From Cyanoderma ruficeps (lineage: Eukaryota > Chordata > Aves > Passeriformes > Timaliidae), in NCBI GenBank assembly GCA_008694505.1, contig VZDJ01007755.1:18145313-18209312 (forward strand): a stretch of DNA of 64,000 nucleotides, read 5' to 3'. A program made the translations under genes and the position numbers. Of this stretch, positions 1-25,740 are shown one piece after another (the first letter of the stretch is position 1; each line of letters begins with the position of its first letter). Under the pieces are notes generated by a model that saw only the letters and a list, made by a program, of their open reading frames with translations, was not told the DNA's origin and ran no database searches.

Positions 1-530
1 AAGGAATTGATAAGAAGTTAAATGTTTATGGTAGTATTTGGACATATATTGTTCATTCATTTGGGATCTGCTGTCTACTTCCATGGTAACAGCAGTAACT
101 TTAACTAAGCACTGGGAATAGTTTGTTTTTCCTTCTCTGTGTTTATGCATTGGGTCTTCCTTTTAATGATCTGTTTGCGTTTCACATACTGAATGAAGTA
201 CACCTGAAGACATCTTTGCTTATGAGACAGTGCAGAGGATGTTTTTTCTGAGCATATGTCTCTGAAATAAAATGCATAACCAAAAATAATAAGCCTTTTT
301 AAACAGGTAAAATTACAATCTTAATTCTTAAATAATAAAACAGCTGTATCTTTTTATTTTACTTTTGTTTAATTGTTATAAAAGATATTTCCCAGCCAAT
401 ACTTAAAACTGTAGTAATTCTGTATAGACATCATGTGTTATGTAACTTACAAGATTTAGTATCTGAAGAATGTTTGTTTTGTATGTAGCCTCAAGCATGG
501 GCATAAACTTATGTTTATTTATTTTCATAG

Positions 531-11206
<10,676 letters not shown>

Positions 11207-11512
11207 ACTGATCAGACTTGCTGGGAAAAGCTGTGTGTTGAAAATGTGAATACATTCACTTAAAGGAAATACTCGTGGTATTACCATTACTCTGAAGATT
11301 TTTATACTGATAGAAGATATAAATGTATTTCAGTTAGTAGGAACAAAAGTTTAAGTATTTAACATTGATAGCCCAATTTTTGTATAGGTATTTTCATTTC
11401 TAAAAGCTTTCAGAGTTTTTATGTTCATGTGTGAAAAAGAAGTTTAAAATATATTCTTTTTTATTTATGAAAAAAATGACCTTTTCAATAAAACTGCTTC
11501 AGTACAAAGCAC
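11207..11512 (+). terminator. SMCHD1: SMCHD1 3'UTR and poly(A) signal
   Basis: A short AT-rich 3'UTR follows the stop codon. A canonical AATAAA lies at 11,487-11,492. A CA-containing cleavage region (about 11,505-11,515) and a GT-rich stretch (around 11,527-11,550) follow, which is the normal arrangement for vertebrate polyadenylation. The exact cleavage site is inferred. Confidence 0.75.
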
Positions 11513-14500
11513 TGACAATACAATCACTTGTGTTGAATAGATTGTGTCGTGAAATGAGATTTTAATTTAAAAAGCATCCCAAACTGTCTTGAGGAAGACA
11601 GTCAAAGGTCACCTTTAATGATCTGCATTGTAAAGATTGTTGTGATGAACAGGGCAGAAAAGGACCAGAGAGGATTAAAGATAAAATTTCAGCCAGGGTC
11701 AGAGCAAGCAGCTGGAAACAGACTTGATTGAAAGAAAAAGGTAGGGCAAGAGTAGGAAGCTAAACTTGAAAAGTGTAAGACTATTAGTTGAAGCCCTGTG
11801 AATAGTACAGGAGACAGTGTTCAGGGGTGTGGATGTGTGGGTTCACATCTGCCTCAAAGCATTTCTGCCTAGGAGTGAATGTTGACACCAAATGTACCAA
11901 TCTGTACTCTCAGCAACATGCATTTTATATACATACTCGTTTTCTGAAAAAGGACTTTAAACTTAAAAAGGCATGGTGGCCTCATGCTAGAAGTTTTGGA
12001 ATGCTGATCACTGGTGCAGATCTCTGACAGTTCTAATAAAATGAAATTTCTCCAAACTAAGGAGAAATAAAGCAGTGTAATTTGTGGTTGAAGTTTTTCC
12101 AGAGCTTCATGTTTTAAAGACAGGTTAAACATCAAATTGTTCTACTCTTAAAGAAAATAAATATATTTAAGTATAACATGTAACACCAGCAAGAAACTAA
12201 GCTAGCCCTACCTCAGTCCTTTTTCCTGTTTTTTCTCTCTAAATTTAGACATCAACACTTGAATCAGGTAGCCATCATGAAGGGTTTGCCATGTAATAAT
12301 TTGTCCCACCACACCAAATTCCTTGATAGTACTTCTTTTTAATGCATTTATTTTAATTCTGATATCTGCCTAGCCTCAGCCTGCAGCCTCTGGATAACCT
12401 TGAATCTCATTGGATTAAATATGTATTGCAGCAGAAATGTTTCCTTTTGGAATTCATCTCTTGCCTTTGGTAGTCAGTGTAGGCACTACTAGCATCCTGA
12501 TTTATCCCCCTGGTGGAAGAGGCAAACAGAAGGTTAAGGATGGTTTCCAGCATTGTGCAATAGCTATCAGAGATTTCAGGAAATTTCACCAGGGAACTTT
12601 CAGGATTTTCCAGCAGAGTGATGGGAAGTTACTGCAAGTTACTGCTTTGCAAAGCTGTTGAGGGCAGCTAATTTGGTCATGACAATGAATTGGAGCTCTG
12701 AAGGTGTTAGTGTTTTTCCCTTTACCCACTCTTTACTCTGTAACAGAGCAGAGCAGGGACCTCAGCCATGCTGGGCAGTGTGTGTTCTCCTCATTGATTT
12801 CATCAGGGGCTGGTGGAAGTCCACGCAGGAAAGCGGGAGAAATTGGTTGCAGCTTTGGTCTGGGCCTGCTTTTCAACCAGCACCCAGGGCTGCAGAGACT
12901 GCCTGTCAGGTGAGTGGGGATGGATACCCCTTGTACCCTGTGAGGTGGGTTGGATTACAAGTCCTTACTGCCAAACCACACTTGGGGTGTTATAGCCCCA
13001 CCATCAGTATCGTGGCCCTGACTCCACATCCCTATGATCTCAGTATCACCAGTACTTCTCTAGCCATGTATCTCATCTGGGACTTCCTCTGCCTCCTCCA
13101 GGGCCAAAGTCCCCTTGTCAGTCACAGCTGCAGTTTGAGAGGGAAGGAGGAAAGGATGATGCCCAGGGAAGCAAAAGGGAGGCAGGGAACCACTGCAGGA
13201 TGTTGCTGTGTTATTGCTGCAGCAGTAGCCTGGATGAAAAACACACTCATTCCAAATGTCCATTGAGCATTGTGAGACTGAAGCAGTGTAATTACTGGAA
13301 GTTTTCTGCTGAAGCCACCAGACTAGGTGTGTATTTGATTAAGTTAGCTTCATATTGCTATCCTGAACTCCATTCCAGCTAAGTTAATACTTCAGTTGGC
13401 CACAATGGGAAAAGAGAGAGGTAAGTTGCTTGCTTTTTAGCAGCAAAGGTTATCAGCTGCTCTAAAGATTTTGATGATGATAGTACATTGCTGGGGTTGT
13501 GGTAGTGTCATTTTGTTGATATTTAATAAAGCATTATCAAGGAACTGTCATTAAGACATTGCCTTCATGCACCAACATTTTCTCCCAATAAATTCTGCTC
13601 CCAGATTGTTCAGTTTAGGGTTTTTTTTAATATTTAGGAAACAAAACCCATTAAAGTTGCATTTCATGATCACACAACAAGGATAGGCAACCATCACAGA
13701 CCAGATCTGCAGTAAATTCCTTTTTACCTGCCAGACTGCAGTGCACCATAGGAAATGCCCTAATTACTTCTAATACTTCTTTTTTAAAAGTCAGATTATC
13801 TACAACTACAACATGTCTTACTGATGGTAGCAGTACCAGTATCAGTAAAAAGCAGCTCTTTGCCTCCCTTTCTGCCTGTCACTGGACAGGGTTTATCCAG
13901 GGATTTTGACATTCCTGCCACACCAGATCATCTCCCCATAGGAGCAAGCGTCATTTCAGGTTCATAAATGTATGGACGTGTGTATGTGCATGTACATGTA
14001 TACATATAGTTCCCCTATTCTGTATTTCCATAGACAAGCTCTTCCACACCCACTGTGACTGTGGAAGAATTCTGCTCCTATCCCCTATTTCTGCCTCTGT
14101 GGCATGTCTTCTCTGCTGTGAAATGGTTCTAAGAGCAGAGCAGCCCTAGCTGTAGCAAAGGAAACTGACTTTAAAAAGCTATGCATCTAAACTAATTGAA
14201 TGCAATTTTATTTTAAACCAGCCCATATATAAAACTAAGGAAAATTTTCAGTTATTAGAGGCAAAAAAATAGCACTTTTCAATTTGTAAATATGTAAATT
14301 CCACAAATTTTACAATATGTTAATGGATTCTTAAAACTCTTGAGAGCTTTTATAGGACTCAGTATTTATGAAGGCTCTAAAGAAATCTCTGCTCATTACT
14401 TTGGGGGTTATTATTTTGTAGTAGCCTTGCTCTTTATGACTACACTATTTAGGCCCTGTTTATATGCACACCATCAAGCACAGGTGAACTTTGCAATAGA

Positions 14501-17500
14501 GATGGGCCACTAAGACCTTCCTTCAAAAAAACTGAAAATACTTTATACAACAGCAGAACTATGTGTTTCGCAGTCTTACGTAGGAACAAATTATTAAATT
14601 TTCTAGAATCTTTACCTAAATCATATAGTAGTCACCCTTTTTAGAAAAGGTATGTGACTTTCTAGTTAAAAGACATTTAGTGGGCTCTCATTTCTTATTA
14701 TTCACTCCTTCTTTATCCCTCATCCTGTAACCAGAAAAATTACTTTATTTTCCCCCAGTGTGAAAAAACTTAAAAGTTTCAAAGAATGATGAACCAACTA
14801 ACTGCAGCAACCTCTGATTCATCATTTTTCACCAGAAAACAAATTTGGTAGATTAAAAAGTTACTGAATTAAAAACTGAGTTATTTAATTAAAAGTTGCT
14901 GCTTCTTTAATGGAAAATGGGAATAATCTCAAAAAAATTAAAAGTTAACTTCCCCCAATAAACTGCTAGTGGAAACAAATGTTTCATATTAAATACAGCT
15001 CCTGCTTTTAGCATGTTCTTATAAACAAAACATAATAGAGAAATTAAATGGCGGTGTCATAAAATTAGTAGCTAAAGACTGCCTTATAAGAAAAAGGAAG
15101 GGTGGACTGTCTTACTTCCAAGTGCCTGTCTTTGTAACCAAGGGTCTCTTAGCATGTGCATCCTCCTGTGTGGTGGTACAATATTAACCTAAACTAACTG
15201 ATTCAGAAGATACAGATCAAAGGTCCAGCTCTGCTCAAACTGGAAGAGCTGGTTGAGCAAGAGGAAGATTCATGACAGCCTGAGGAATGCAGTGAAAAGA
15301 ATTCTTCTGAAACAATGGAGGAGGCCATTCTCAAGTTGCTCAAGAGTGTCTTTTCTTCAGCAGTCCCGGGGCAATTCTAGGACAGAGACTGTCCTGTGAA
15401 AACTGAGAAAGATGGTTAGAAGTCCTCTTAATACTAAGGACTTCTGGTAGAAGCAGTCATGGGAGTAGATTTGCTAATGCATACCAGAGCTAACTCAGCA
15501 GTGATGGGAAGTCAAAGCAGAACTGCTGAAGTGGAAGCACACTGAGGGCTGGATCACACGTGAGAGGCCTCACATGCTTCTGTTGCCAGTGGTAATTTTG
15601 GCAGATAAATAGCTTACAGAGAGCTGCCTTCAATGTAGCAACTTCATCTTGCATCATTCATACCTGAACTGACCTGAGGCATACAGCACAGCTGGTGGAG
15701 TCTAACTGCTGCAGCAGCCTGGTAAAAATGGGATTGATGAGATCAGTTAGCGAGTTACGGTGTGTTGCTGTTGCAGTGTGGTGTTGCACAGACATGTGCA
15801 AGCTTGCAACTAATCGTGTCCGTCACTGGCATTTTAACCATCGTTTTGAAGTTTGTAAGTACATTCCAAGTGGACAGCCTTTGGATGCCAAAGGCAGTTT
15901 GTTGTCATGAGGAGCTTAAAAATAAAAAGTCCCTCTGAAAGTGGGTGATCAGACCAAGACTGACTTATCCAGTTGGTCTCTGGATGGAGATTGTGTCTCC
16001 CTCCAGAACTGAGCCCTTCTAGGAATCCATGTCAGAGCATCTGAACTGGACAAGATCTGACCATTCTTGTCCTCCTTTCTCTGGAAACAGACATTGGGAG
16101 GCCAGCCACAGTGCTGGCAGAGTGCTGTCTCACACTGATCAAAGCCAAAAGGGTCTTTACTTCTTCCTCTTAACTTATTCCTGGAATAAGCTTGTGATGC
16201 TGGTAGAGTCTCTCTACCCTACTAATCTTTGGCACTCTCTTGTGCCAAGATAAACAAGATTCAAAGACAGACAAGAGTCCCCAGAAAAGTCCGAATGGAG
16301 GAGTGTAGGGTAGGGAAGGGGGAAGTGTGGAAGCAATAAGAGCATAAGGAATCAGACATCTTTGGCTCTGAAATTTGGGTCTGAAATTTCACATCTCCCA
16401 AAAGGAGACCTCAGAGTTTGTTAGGCCTCTGTCATTGGATGCTTCAAGACTGAAGCAGTTTGGGATTAGACATGAACCAGCCATGGAGGCTACTTGCACA
16501 TGACTTGAGAGCCCCCAGAAGACTCAGAAGTGTGATAAGAGTGCCCTACAATTGGATGCTGATGGCACAGGGAAGATGAGCAGAAAAATGGAAACTGCTG
16601 AAGTTCCCAAAAATGGAATACCAGATAAGTGTGCAAGGAGTAGCAGGAGAGCTGAGCCATCTATCAGGAGAGATGGACACATCTATCAACATAAGAGGGA
16701 GAGATTTATGGCAGATTTACGAATGGTCTCACCAGTGCAACTCCTAAAGCCTATTTCTGTTTCCACATTGACAGGTAAACATAGATTCAGGACTTTAGTG
16801 AATATACATTACAAAACATCTTTGCACTGGACTTGAAACTTAGGCCAAATACCCTGTTGCAAAAGATTTTAAGGGTCACTTTTCCTCACCATTGTGATCA
16901 GGTAACTTCCCTGAGTTGGTGAAAGGTCACGAAAGCAGAATTAACTTTAAAAAAAAGAAAAAAAAGGTTTGGTGGTAAAAGGTAAAATAAACTTTTTTTT
17001 TATGGGAAAGAAAGCACTCTGAATTTTTTAGATTTTGTATCTTCCTTGTGAGGCATTTTGTGGCTCCCAGAGCCATCTAATTCCCAGTTACTCAACCACC
17101 CACTGAATCACAGCGTGGGAATGTGTGTTCGAGGCTACGATGGCCTGAGTCATTTTTGATGTTAATATTTCTTAAGTATTCATATTTTCTAGAAAAATAA
17201 GCAGGCTTGGATATACACAGATACACTTCATGAGCTTTACATATAAAATGCCAAGTATTCTGGACAATAGTTGCTCCTTAAATATTGATATGCCGATTCT
17301 TAAATGCCATAAATACATTTTAAATGTTTGTGTTCAATTTTTTTCCCTGAACTGCTCTACTTTCTCTTATCTTAGAACTGTAATATGTACCACTTCTGGT
17401 GTTAAGAAAGATTGGAAACATTATTTTAACCAAATGGGTTGAAGTGCAAACAACAAGTGAACTTTTGAACTCTCTTGCATTCTCTGAGGATCTGGAGGGG

Positions 17501-20500
17501 TCTCTGCCAGGCTTGGAGAAAGAGCTGAATGAACGTGGATGCTTTTGTTAGAATTTTGGCAAATAGAATTATCTGGAATTACCATGGTTTATTCAGATTC
17601 CAGCTTATCACTTCAAACTAGATTTCTCTTTAATAAGAGTTACTGAGTTTGTCTTATGAAGGGTTTCCTGTATGTAAGAAGGTAATAGTGGCCCTGTGTC
17701 AAATGCATGATAGCATTATCAAAATAGAGGAATTTGGGGTCAAAGAGTTTGCTGGTTAGCTTTGTTGCCAAGACTGACTGTTCCAGATCCTTATAAAGAC
17801 ATGCTGACACATCAGTGTGGTGTGTCAAGGACCTGATGATATGGAACATTTTCCATAACACCACTTCAAATGTGAGCCTTTCCTTTGTTGAAAAACTCTC
17901 CTGCATGTGGAGAGATTGTATGCAAAAAATAATAATGACAAATATGCCATCCTGGGGGAGAGAAGGGGAGGGAGCAAGAACTGGAAAGAAATTTGGGCTC
18001 TTTTTCCTGAGTTGGAAAAGCATAAAGCATTCAGTGATCTGCATAAAAATGTATTTTTTTGCAAAATATTTATAATACAGTTAGAACTTTGGGAATCAGT
18101 TTAATAATTGTTACCTGGTTCTCTTGTTCTCAGTTTTCAGATGTTTCAACATCACAGCTATCACTTTGAAGTCTGCTCTGTCTTTGGAATGTATTTGCCA
18201 CATTTTTTATGGACACTAACTGTATATCTGCCTCCACTCTTTCCAGTTCTTCTGATTCCTGGGAAAGAGGGAAATTTGTGAGAACATTCCTCAGGTTTTA
18301 GGCAATGCCAGTTATTGCTCTTGGAACACTTTGACAAAGCAACTACACAGAGAGATACAGTAGTCAAATCCTGTTCAGATTCTCACTTAGGTGAAAAATA
18401 AATAATGCCATCTCAGAATCCATAACATATAGAACTTTCATCTGTATCATTTCCCCCTACCTTTTCAAAAACAACTTACCTTTCAGCTTGCCTTTTCAAA
18501 AACAACTGTCTTCTACATATACTAAATATATTTAGTAAAGATTTAGAAGGATTTTTGAGTAGTAAATGTAAGCTTCTCAAAAAAATAAGGAAAACTAGAC
18601 TCTCTAATGTGAAAAAAAGAGCTATCAGATTATCTTTGCCAAAGGATCTGAAACTCTTTGAAGATGAAATGCTGGATGTCACTTAACAAGATTTTTTTTC
18701 CTTCCTAAAATTCAGGTTAAGTCAGCTGGTATAAATTTCTCTAGGATGTTAAATAAAGATGATTAAATAGGATTCAGTGCTGTAGGCAGAGAAGCAGTAG
18801 ACTTCTGTGCAAGCTGCTGGCTATTTTGTACTTCTGAACATGAAGCTACTGGATTTCCACCCTCAGAACACAACACTGTGGCTCTTTCAGTATCCATTTG
18901 TGTACATGATATTGATGGCAAGTAAATTTGATCTGCTCATCATTGACTGTTAGAGCAACAAAATCTGACTGCTTTGGATGGTATAACTCTCATTTAATAA
19001 CCTGCACTCAAAGTTAAGTTTTGATAACCAAATGCTTTCTCCCTTTGTTTAATATATCAGAAAAAGATCCAAGGTTCCAATGATGCCTAGAGAGCAGCTG
19101 CATATGGGTTTTATCTTTTTTAACAGTCTAATCCTCTACTGCACTGGATAGAAGTCTTACTCATAGGCAGAAGCCATCATTCATTTAAATGTGTACAACT
19201 TTGACTATTTCAAACATCTGTGTTTGCAGCAGCAGCAGGAACCTGCAGAGGCCCTGCACCTTCAAAAGGCCCAAGCCAATCTTGTCCTTAACAGCAGTGA
19301 GGTTTTGCTGTCAGTGTAAAATGTTTTGTAACCACTTTTTGCCAATTGAAAAGCAGGACCAGACCCTAGAGACAGTCTGTAGAAAAAAGATTGTCTTGTT
19401 CCCACCCCTGGATGTGTGTCCAACCTATGTTGCAATGTCTGGCTGTGGACTTCTGCTTTTTTTTTTTTCTTTTAACTGCCTGAATACAAAAGAGTATATC
19501 CATGCAAAGGATCTAGGCTTGAATTTTAAGCTAGCTCCTCACATTTAAATCACTAAAGCCTGGAAAAAATTATCAACACTTACTTGTCTCAGCAGAGTTT
19601 TGCAAGTCACCAAGAAATGAGTCAGGCATGAAGTGCTGTCTGTAGGTTGAGGGGACGACTGAAATGCAAATACCCAGTTACCACAGACTGAACTGAGGGG
19701 AAAGAAGGAAAGTGTCTCACACCAGTAATTCAATCCTGATGTATGACCCTTACCAGAGAAAGCTACCCCACAAGGAAAATGAAATAAAGTAATTGTAAAG
19801 AAAGGCTGATAAAAGAGTGAAGAACTCTGATTCCATAACTGGATAAAGAATCTAAACATATTAAAGTCATTGTTGCCTTTCAATATGCCACATAGCAAAT
19901 AGTGTTTTAAGGTAATCTGTGTTGCCAGCTCCAGACAGCAGCTCCAGAGGACTGCTGAGAATCAGAAGCAGTTGGACAAAGACAGCAAATTACTGCAAAG
20001 CTCTAACAATAAAAAATAATTTAAAAACCCCTAAAAAAAATCAGGAGACTGGCTTAAAAGTCAGATTTGAAAATGATACCATTATGTGTACTTTTCTTTT
20101 TGTTTCTGAGCCTGTAGGATGGGTTTGAGTCAAATTTTCAAATTGCTCTCTGCAAAGGAATGCCAGAACTAACTTTCTCTTGCAATACAATCTGAAACGC
20201 TCAAATAATGCTGGAATTCCAGGAACTGGAACTTAAATGAAAAAACAAAATGTAGATGCTGCAATACTAAAAAAAATGTACGGACAAACGAAGCACAGTA
20301 GATAGAGAAATTATTTTCTCTGCTTCAGTTTTTAAAGAGAAGACTGATGTAACAAAATACATCCCGTAATCTAACAATGATAAGTCATTCCTTCTCCATC
20401 GAGATTTCACTGTTGTAAAGTCTATTGAACTGAGCAGACCTCTCTAGGAAAAAAGGTCTTGGGAGCATTCCCATTTTTTCAAGGGAAAAAGGACAACTCA

Positions 20501-23500
20501 TTATGAGGCAGTGAAATTTTGGCTGTGTCAGGATACACTCAGTGAAGTGGCTCTTTGTGAGTTATCTAAATCTCTCCAGTTATACACAGCTGATATTTCT
20601 AGACATTTGGTTTCATGTTTCTCCTCTGGATATGGATGTCCTCTCTGTGAAGAAGAACTGTCCCCATAATTTGTGTTAATCTGCAGCAGTACGCTGTTTG
20701 CAGTGAAATTACAGTGTAATAATTTGCAGTGGCTTCCCTGACCTTCAATTAGGAAATGTCCTACTGTGCTTCAGGCAATTTATTTTCCCCTAGCGCAGTT
20801 TAAAAATATGTCTACAGTCACATCTTCTGTGATATTATTTCTCTATCAGTGACAAACTTCAGGGAACAGTAGGAAAGAACTGGTGAGATTTATTAATCGA
20901 ATGTTTGTCTTCAAGTGGCCTGTTTTTGGTAATGCTGAAAAACTGTTTGAACTGAATGTGTAGACTGACAAGAAGCAAGGCAGCTTCTTAAAAATTGTCC
21001 CATTTCTCCAAAATCGAAACTAAAAGGAGAAAAATAGTAGCCAATGTATTTCTAAACAGCAATGGGAAATATAAGCTTTTCATTTCTTCCAGAAAGAGAA
21101 ACACAAAGCAAAAGAAAAGACCAAAAAGCCCCTGGTCCTTTTCTGCATTCTTCCCACTCCCTTCCCCTTCATCCTAACCTCAGCTGCCCTACAACACTTA
21201 GTGTGGGTGCTGTTATTACCAGAGTACAGGAATTTTCATCTGGCACAGTTTAACCACTTCCCAAATTAAAATAGGCTACCTCAACATATGCACAATGACC
21301 TGTATCTACAGACCTTTTTCTGGCTTCAACACTGTTGGTGTAATTGGAGTGGCAAAATTCCCTGTGGAGACCAGGCCTCAGCACAAAGCTCGAGACTGTA
21401 ACACTGAAGACAACAGAGCTCTGATTTTGTTCATATACTCTAGCATCACTGACAGGTACCTACAAAACAACAGGATTCCCTCCTTAATCATTTCTCATCC
21501 TAATGCAGTAATGTCTCCACCATGTTCTTCTGTAAATGGCTAAAGGGAAGGAAGAGAAAAACCCAACACCAACAGGAGCAGGGAGTACCAACAATTCCTG
21601 ACAGTTCATCCTAAAGTTTAGATTTAATTTTAACTGTCATAAAAAATATTTTAAATAACATTCTACAAGCCTGAAATTCTGTGCTTGTTAAAGTAAAAGC
21701 AAATGCTGTAAATAATGCCAGATGCCCTGAACTGAGTCCATGACAGAGTTCATTCTTGAACATATGCTCCTACACATAAATTCTTCATATCTTCTGTTCA
21801 CTGAAGTAAATTCTAAAACCATGAGTTCATTTTACCACTACTGCATACAGTCTTGTCCAGTGGAAGTATTACTGTCATTTGATCCACCATTTCTCAGTCC
21901 CCCACAGAGGGAACACACCAGCAATGTTCATCTTTAACAACTTCTCCCCCAGCCATCATCCCTGTAGCCACTGCTCTTCCAAGACCATATAAAACCACAC
22001 CCTCTTTTGGCAACAGATACTTCCTTTTAACAATAAAAGACAAATTAAAGAGGATACAAGTACATGGTTGATCAAGAACACTCGTCTGTACAGCCTGCAG
22101 CAGGAAGGATGCTGAAGTGTAAGATGTGTCTAAAGAATCAGAGGAAATGGTGTCACCATCCTCACCAGGAGGTTTTGATCTCAGGTGGGAAAAAGGAAAT
22201 TCAAGACTAATCTGGACTCATCTCATAGGCAACTTAATGATACTGCTGAAACCTCTGAGATGTTCTAAATTCTAAATATTTACCAGTTTACATAAACACT
22301 CAGTTAACTGAAGGATATTATGATACAGAATAGAAATGTCATAGTGAGTGAATTTAAATATACATTTAAATACTCTGTCTCCCAATTCTAATTAACTACT
22401 CATTAGAAGGCATGTATGTAAATCTACCCAGTTTGTCCCAGTACTGGGAAGAAAAAATCAACAAGGCCACTGTCTGTGGAAAACATTTCTGTACTTCCCT
22501 GTACTCCAAAGACTTGGCTACCCAAGTAATGGAACTACTTTAAATCAGCACGTCTGAAAACAGAATATTTGGTGTTTTTAAATAAACTATTGATCCTTGC
22601 CTGAGATTTTCAAGACGATGCAACAGAATGAGGCAGGAAATGCACAGAGATGGCATCCAGTGATGTTATCCAGCAGAGGTTTGACTGAAAGAAATCTTGG
22701 GTGCTTAATTCCTAGTTTTCACAGAGATGAGGGCTGTTGATTCCCGTCGACTTTGGTGGGAGTGAAGTACTTACCTACTTTGGGTATGTTGCCCTCAGCT
22801 CATTTATATTTCTTAACTGATCAAATCTGAGTAGTGCTATCACTAGTTTATTTACTTGCAGCCCTGAGAAACCCAACACACATGGTTTGCAGTCTGATTA
22901 ATACACATTTGGATACACAACTAGGATACAAGGCAAAACATTTATCAAGAATAATTTCTTGTAACATCTGTATAATAAACAAAGGTAATTATTATGTAAA
23001 TTTTTTGAATGTAGAACAGATAATAATCAGAAGAAACACAGAGAAGGTTTCCTTCATTTTTTTCATTGGGAAATAATTAAGCCAGGAGCTATTTTTTCCA
23101 AGGAAGCAAGACTGATGTTGTGAATCACAATATTAGGTCTTACCGACAATAAAGAATTTCCGCCTCTTGTTTCCAGGAAGACGTTCTTATTTTAATTTCA
23201 AGTGGACTGACTGCAATTTTAATCAATGCCTTTAAATAAACCAACATCTATTATGCCTAAAATGAGATTATAATGTCTGCATAGAAACTTGCCCTGTTGT
23301 AGTTAGACTCACATAACTTTCTTGCTTAGTTCAAACTCCAGGAACTTCAGCAAGAGACTGACTGGACGAACTGATAAACAAGGAATTCAAGCTTCAGAAT
23401 CATTTTATTTTCTATCAAGAGCAATGTAATTGTTTAAAAATCTGCTGACAACTTTGTCCCAAACACTGCAAAGCCATGTGCCACTCCCTTGCTCTCCGTT

Positions 23501-24250
23501 CCAACTCATCTTTAAAGTATCATGAAAGCTGAAATCTGTCACTTTCAGTCAGAGAGCAGCATGCTGAGAAGGGCTGTAAAACATGCTGTGAAACTCTGGA
23601 AGCTGCCCTGTGCAACAGGAGGAAAGGACTGCACAGTAATTAATGCCCTCAGTTTTATTCTTTATTCTGAAATATTGCACTACCATCAAAAGTGAAATAA
23701 GAAAGTAAGTATGACAATTCCTCAATTCATAAGAAGCAAGATTCAAATCAACTCTTTACAGCAAGGGTAAAGAGTGCATAGTTTATGGCTCAGACTTTTA
23801 AATACCTTTCAGCAATTTGCCTGCCACTTTTTGAAGGGCCTGTGCACAGGTAGCAACTGTAGTTTTGTACAAACCAGCTTTGTCCTACTGTATGTGCAGG
23901 TTAGAGAAGCAGTAGCTGTGGAAAGAACAAAAGAACATTGTGCATCTTCTCCCTTGAAGTCACCTGGCAATTTCACCAAATCAAAGATAAGCTGACACAA
24001 AAGAAGTCTCTTACCCCTACCTCCTCTACCCTCCCACCAACATCCCATCTGCCAAGAAATGCCAATCTCCTCTGATTTTATTCCAGTACTCATTAACTTC
24101 TTCGCCCCTTACATGTGCCAGCCAGTCTCGGGCTTTTCACGGAAAGATCTTGTGGAAAAATGTTTTCTTCTGATTTTGATCCCATATTGGATGTCCAGGC
24201 TTGCTGTGCCCAGAAAACCATGGCAACAGTGAGTGATATGTCAGTCGGTC

Positions 24251-24283
24251 CTCTCATATTATATAATAAATAATATAAGAGAG
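24251..24283. repeat. AT-rich near-palindrome
   Basis: CTCTCATATTAT is followed, after a short AT spacer, by its near-complement ATAATATAAGAGAG. The result is a 33-bp imperfect inverted repeat that could form a hairpin. No flanking features suggest a function. Confidence 0.7.
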
Positions 24284-25707
24284 CACTTATCTTTTGTATG
24301 GGAGGAGTGCAGACCTTAATCCCACTATTTCTTTAGGTGTCACAACCATCCAGGATAAAGGAGATAGGCCGTTCCACAAGTGTGTCAGACTTGAGGTTTA
24401 CCATGCTCCAGCACTCAGATCATTCTTCCAGGTGAATAATGTAGTTTCGTCTCTTCTGTCCCATCCTCAGGCCTTGAACAGATGCAATGGTGTGTTGAGA
24501 GCTGCTCCCAGGAAATAGCCTTTGTCTCTTTTGTTCTGCAGCTAAAACATCCCTGCGACAATAAAAGCATCAGTTTCAACACAAACGCTTGATGCGTGCT
24601 GCCACTAGGCAATGTTTGGGCTCTTTGTACTACACCAATCTGATTTTCTGTTTAAATAAATGAAATTAGCACAAATGTTTTTCCCCAAAAAGGAAATAGC
24701 ACCAGGGAAGAAAGGCTGAAGTTGCCAGGTTGCCCACCCACGCACTGAAACATCCCCAACACCACACTGCCAGTGCCTAGATAGGCAAATATGGCACTTC
24801 AGTAAGGAGATGTGGCCGAGCACTGGTTGGAATCACATGGGCTATTTCCCTGCATACTCCAGAGCTCCTAGAATTGTCTCTGCTACAGACCTTTTGTTGT
24901 GGAATGAACAAAATCCTTGTGGTTGTGTAACTGTTATGGGTCTCCCAGGTGGCTCTCCAGTTAAGAGAAAACCAAAATATTCTGCTCTCCCTTCTCTCAT
25001 TTATTTATTGATTTATTCCTGACTAGTGCTGCTTGGACTTCCACCTAATTTAAAGTGTTTATAAATAGCAATTTTATTAACATCTGTTATTTACTTTTCA
25101 TTCAGTCATTAATTTTCATTAAACATTCACAACTAAATATGTGTCTGGCAGACTTAAGTGAGTTGAATACACATAAAAATTTTAAAATTGAAACCTGTCG
25201 CTTCTTGTCACAGGCAACGATTTTTTAAAAGAAATTTTTTAAAAGAAAACAAAGCTCATGCTCTCATCCAAGAGTGGGAAAGTTGCCAAACACCCATCCT
25301 AGATTCAAGTTAGAATTTTTATATTCACGTTAAGAGAGTATGTAATGTGATATAGGCCAAGTGAATGGGACAGGGCTGTATCATGTCTCTGCAGAACAGT
25401 ATTAAAATGCCTCATTCCCCATAGAGTACTTTTCCTGATATATCCAAGCCAGCATGCGTCATACACCTCCATCCAAGCTTTCCTCTTTTAGCCTAGGGTT
25501 TCCTACAGCTTCCTTTTAAACTTTTCTTTGTACCCTAATACCAGTTTCATCTTTCCAGAGGGACACTGTGACCTGCTTTGACTCATGGACTGAGTTAACA
25601 CAGCACCAAACGTAAACCCAGACTACTCACAGCTGTAGGCTGGCTCCTCGCATCTGATGGCCAGTGAGAAGTACCTGAAAGACCTTCTGTGCCACAGACA
25701 ATAGTTC

Positions 25708-25740
25708 TTTTTTTTTTTTACAATATTTCCTTTTTTTATT
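25708..25740 (-). terminator. Candidate minus-strand poly(A) signal with encoded A-tail
   Basis: On the minus strand AATAAA (plus-strand 25,735-25,740) is followed about 15 nt later by a run of 12 A residues (plus-strand T-run 25,708-25,719). This looks like the 3' end of a minus-strand transcript or of an old retrocopy. No minus-strand coding sequence upstream of it (25,741-26,700) is convincing, so a noncoding RNA end or chance A-richness is equally possible. Confidence 0.25.

Noticed and set aside
12658..13266. 202-codon open frame, plus strand, intergenic
   Set aside because: No recognisable domain, several other frames are open over the same stretch, and the start has poor context. It reads like chance, although a possible spliced noncoding exon inside it is kept as a finding.
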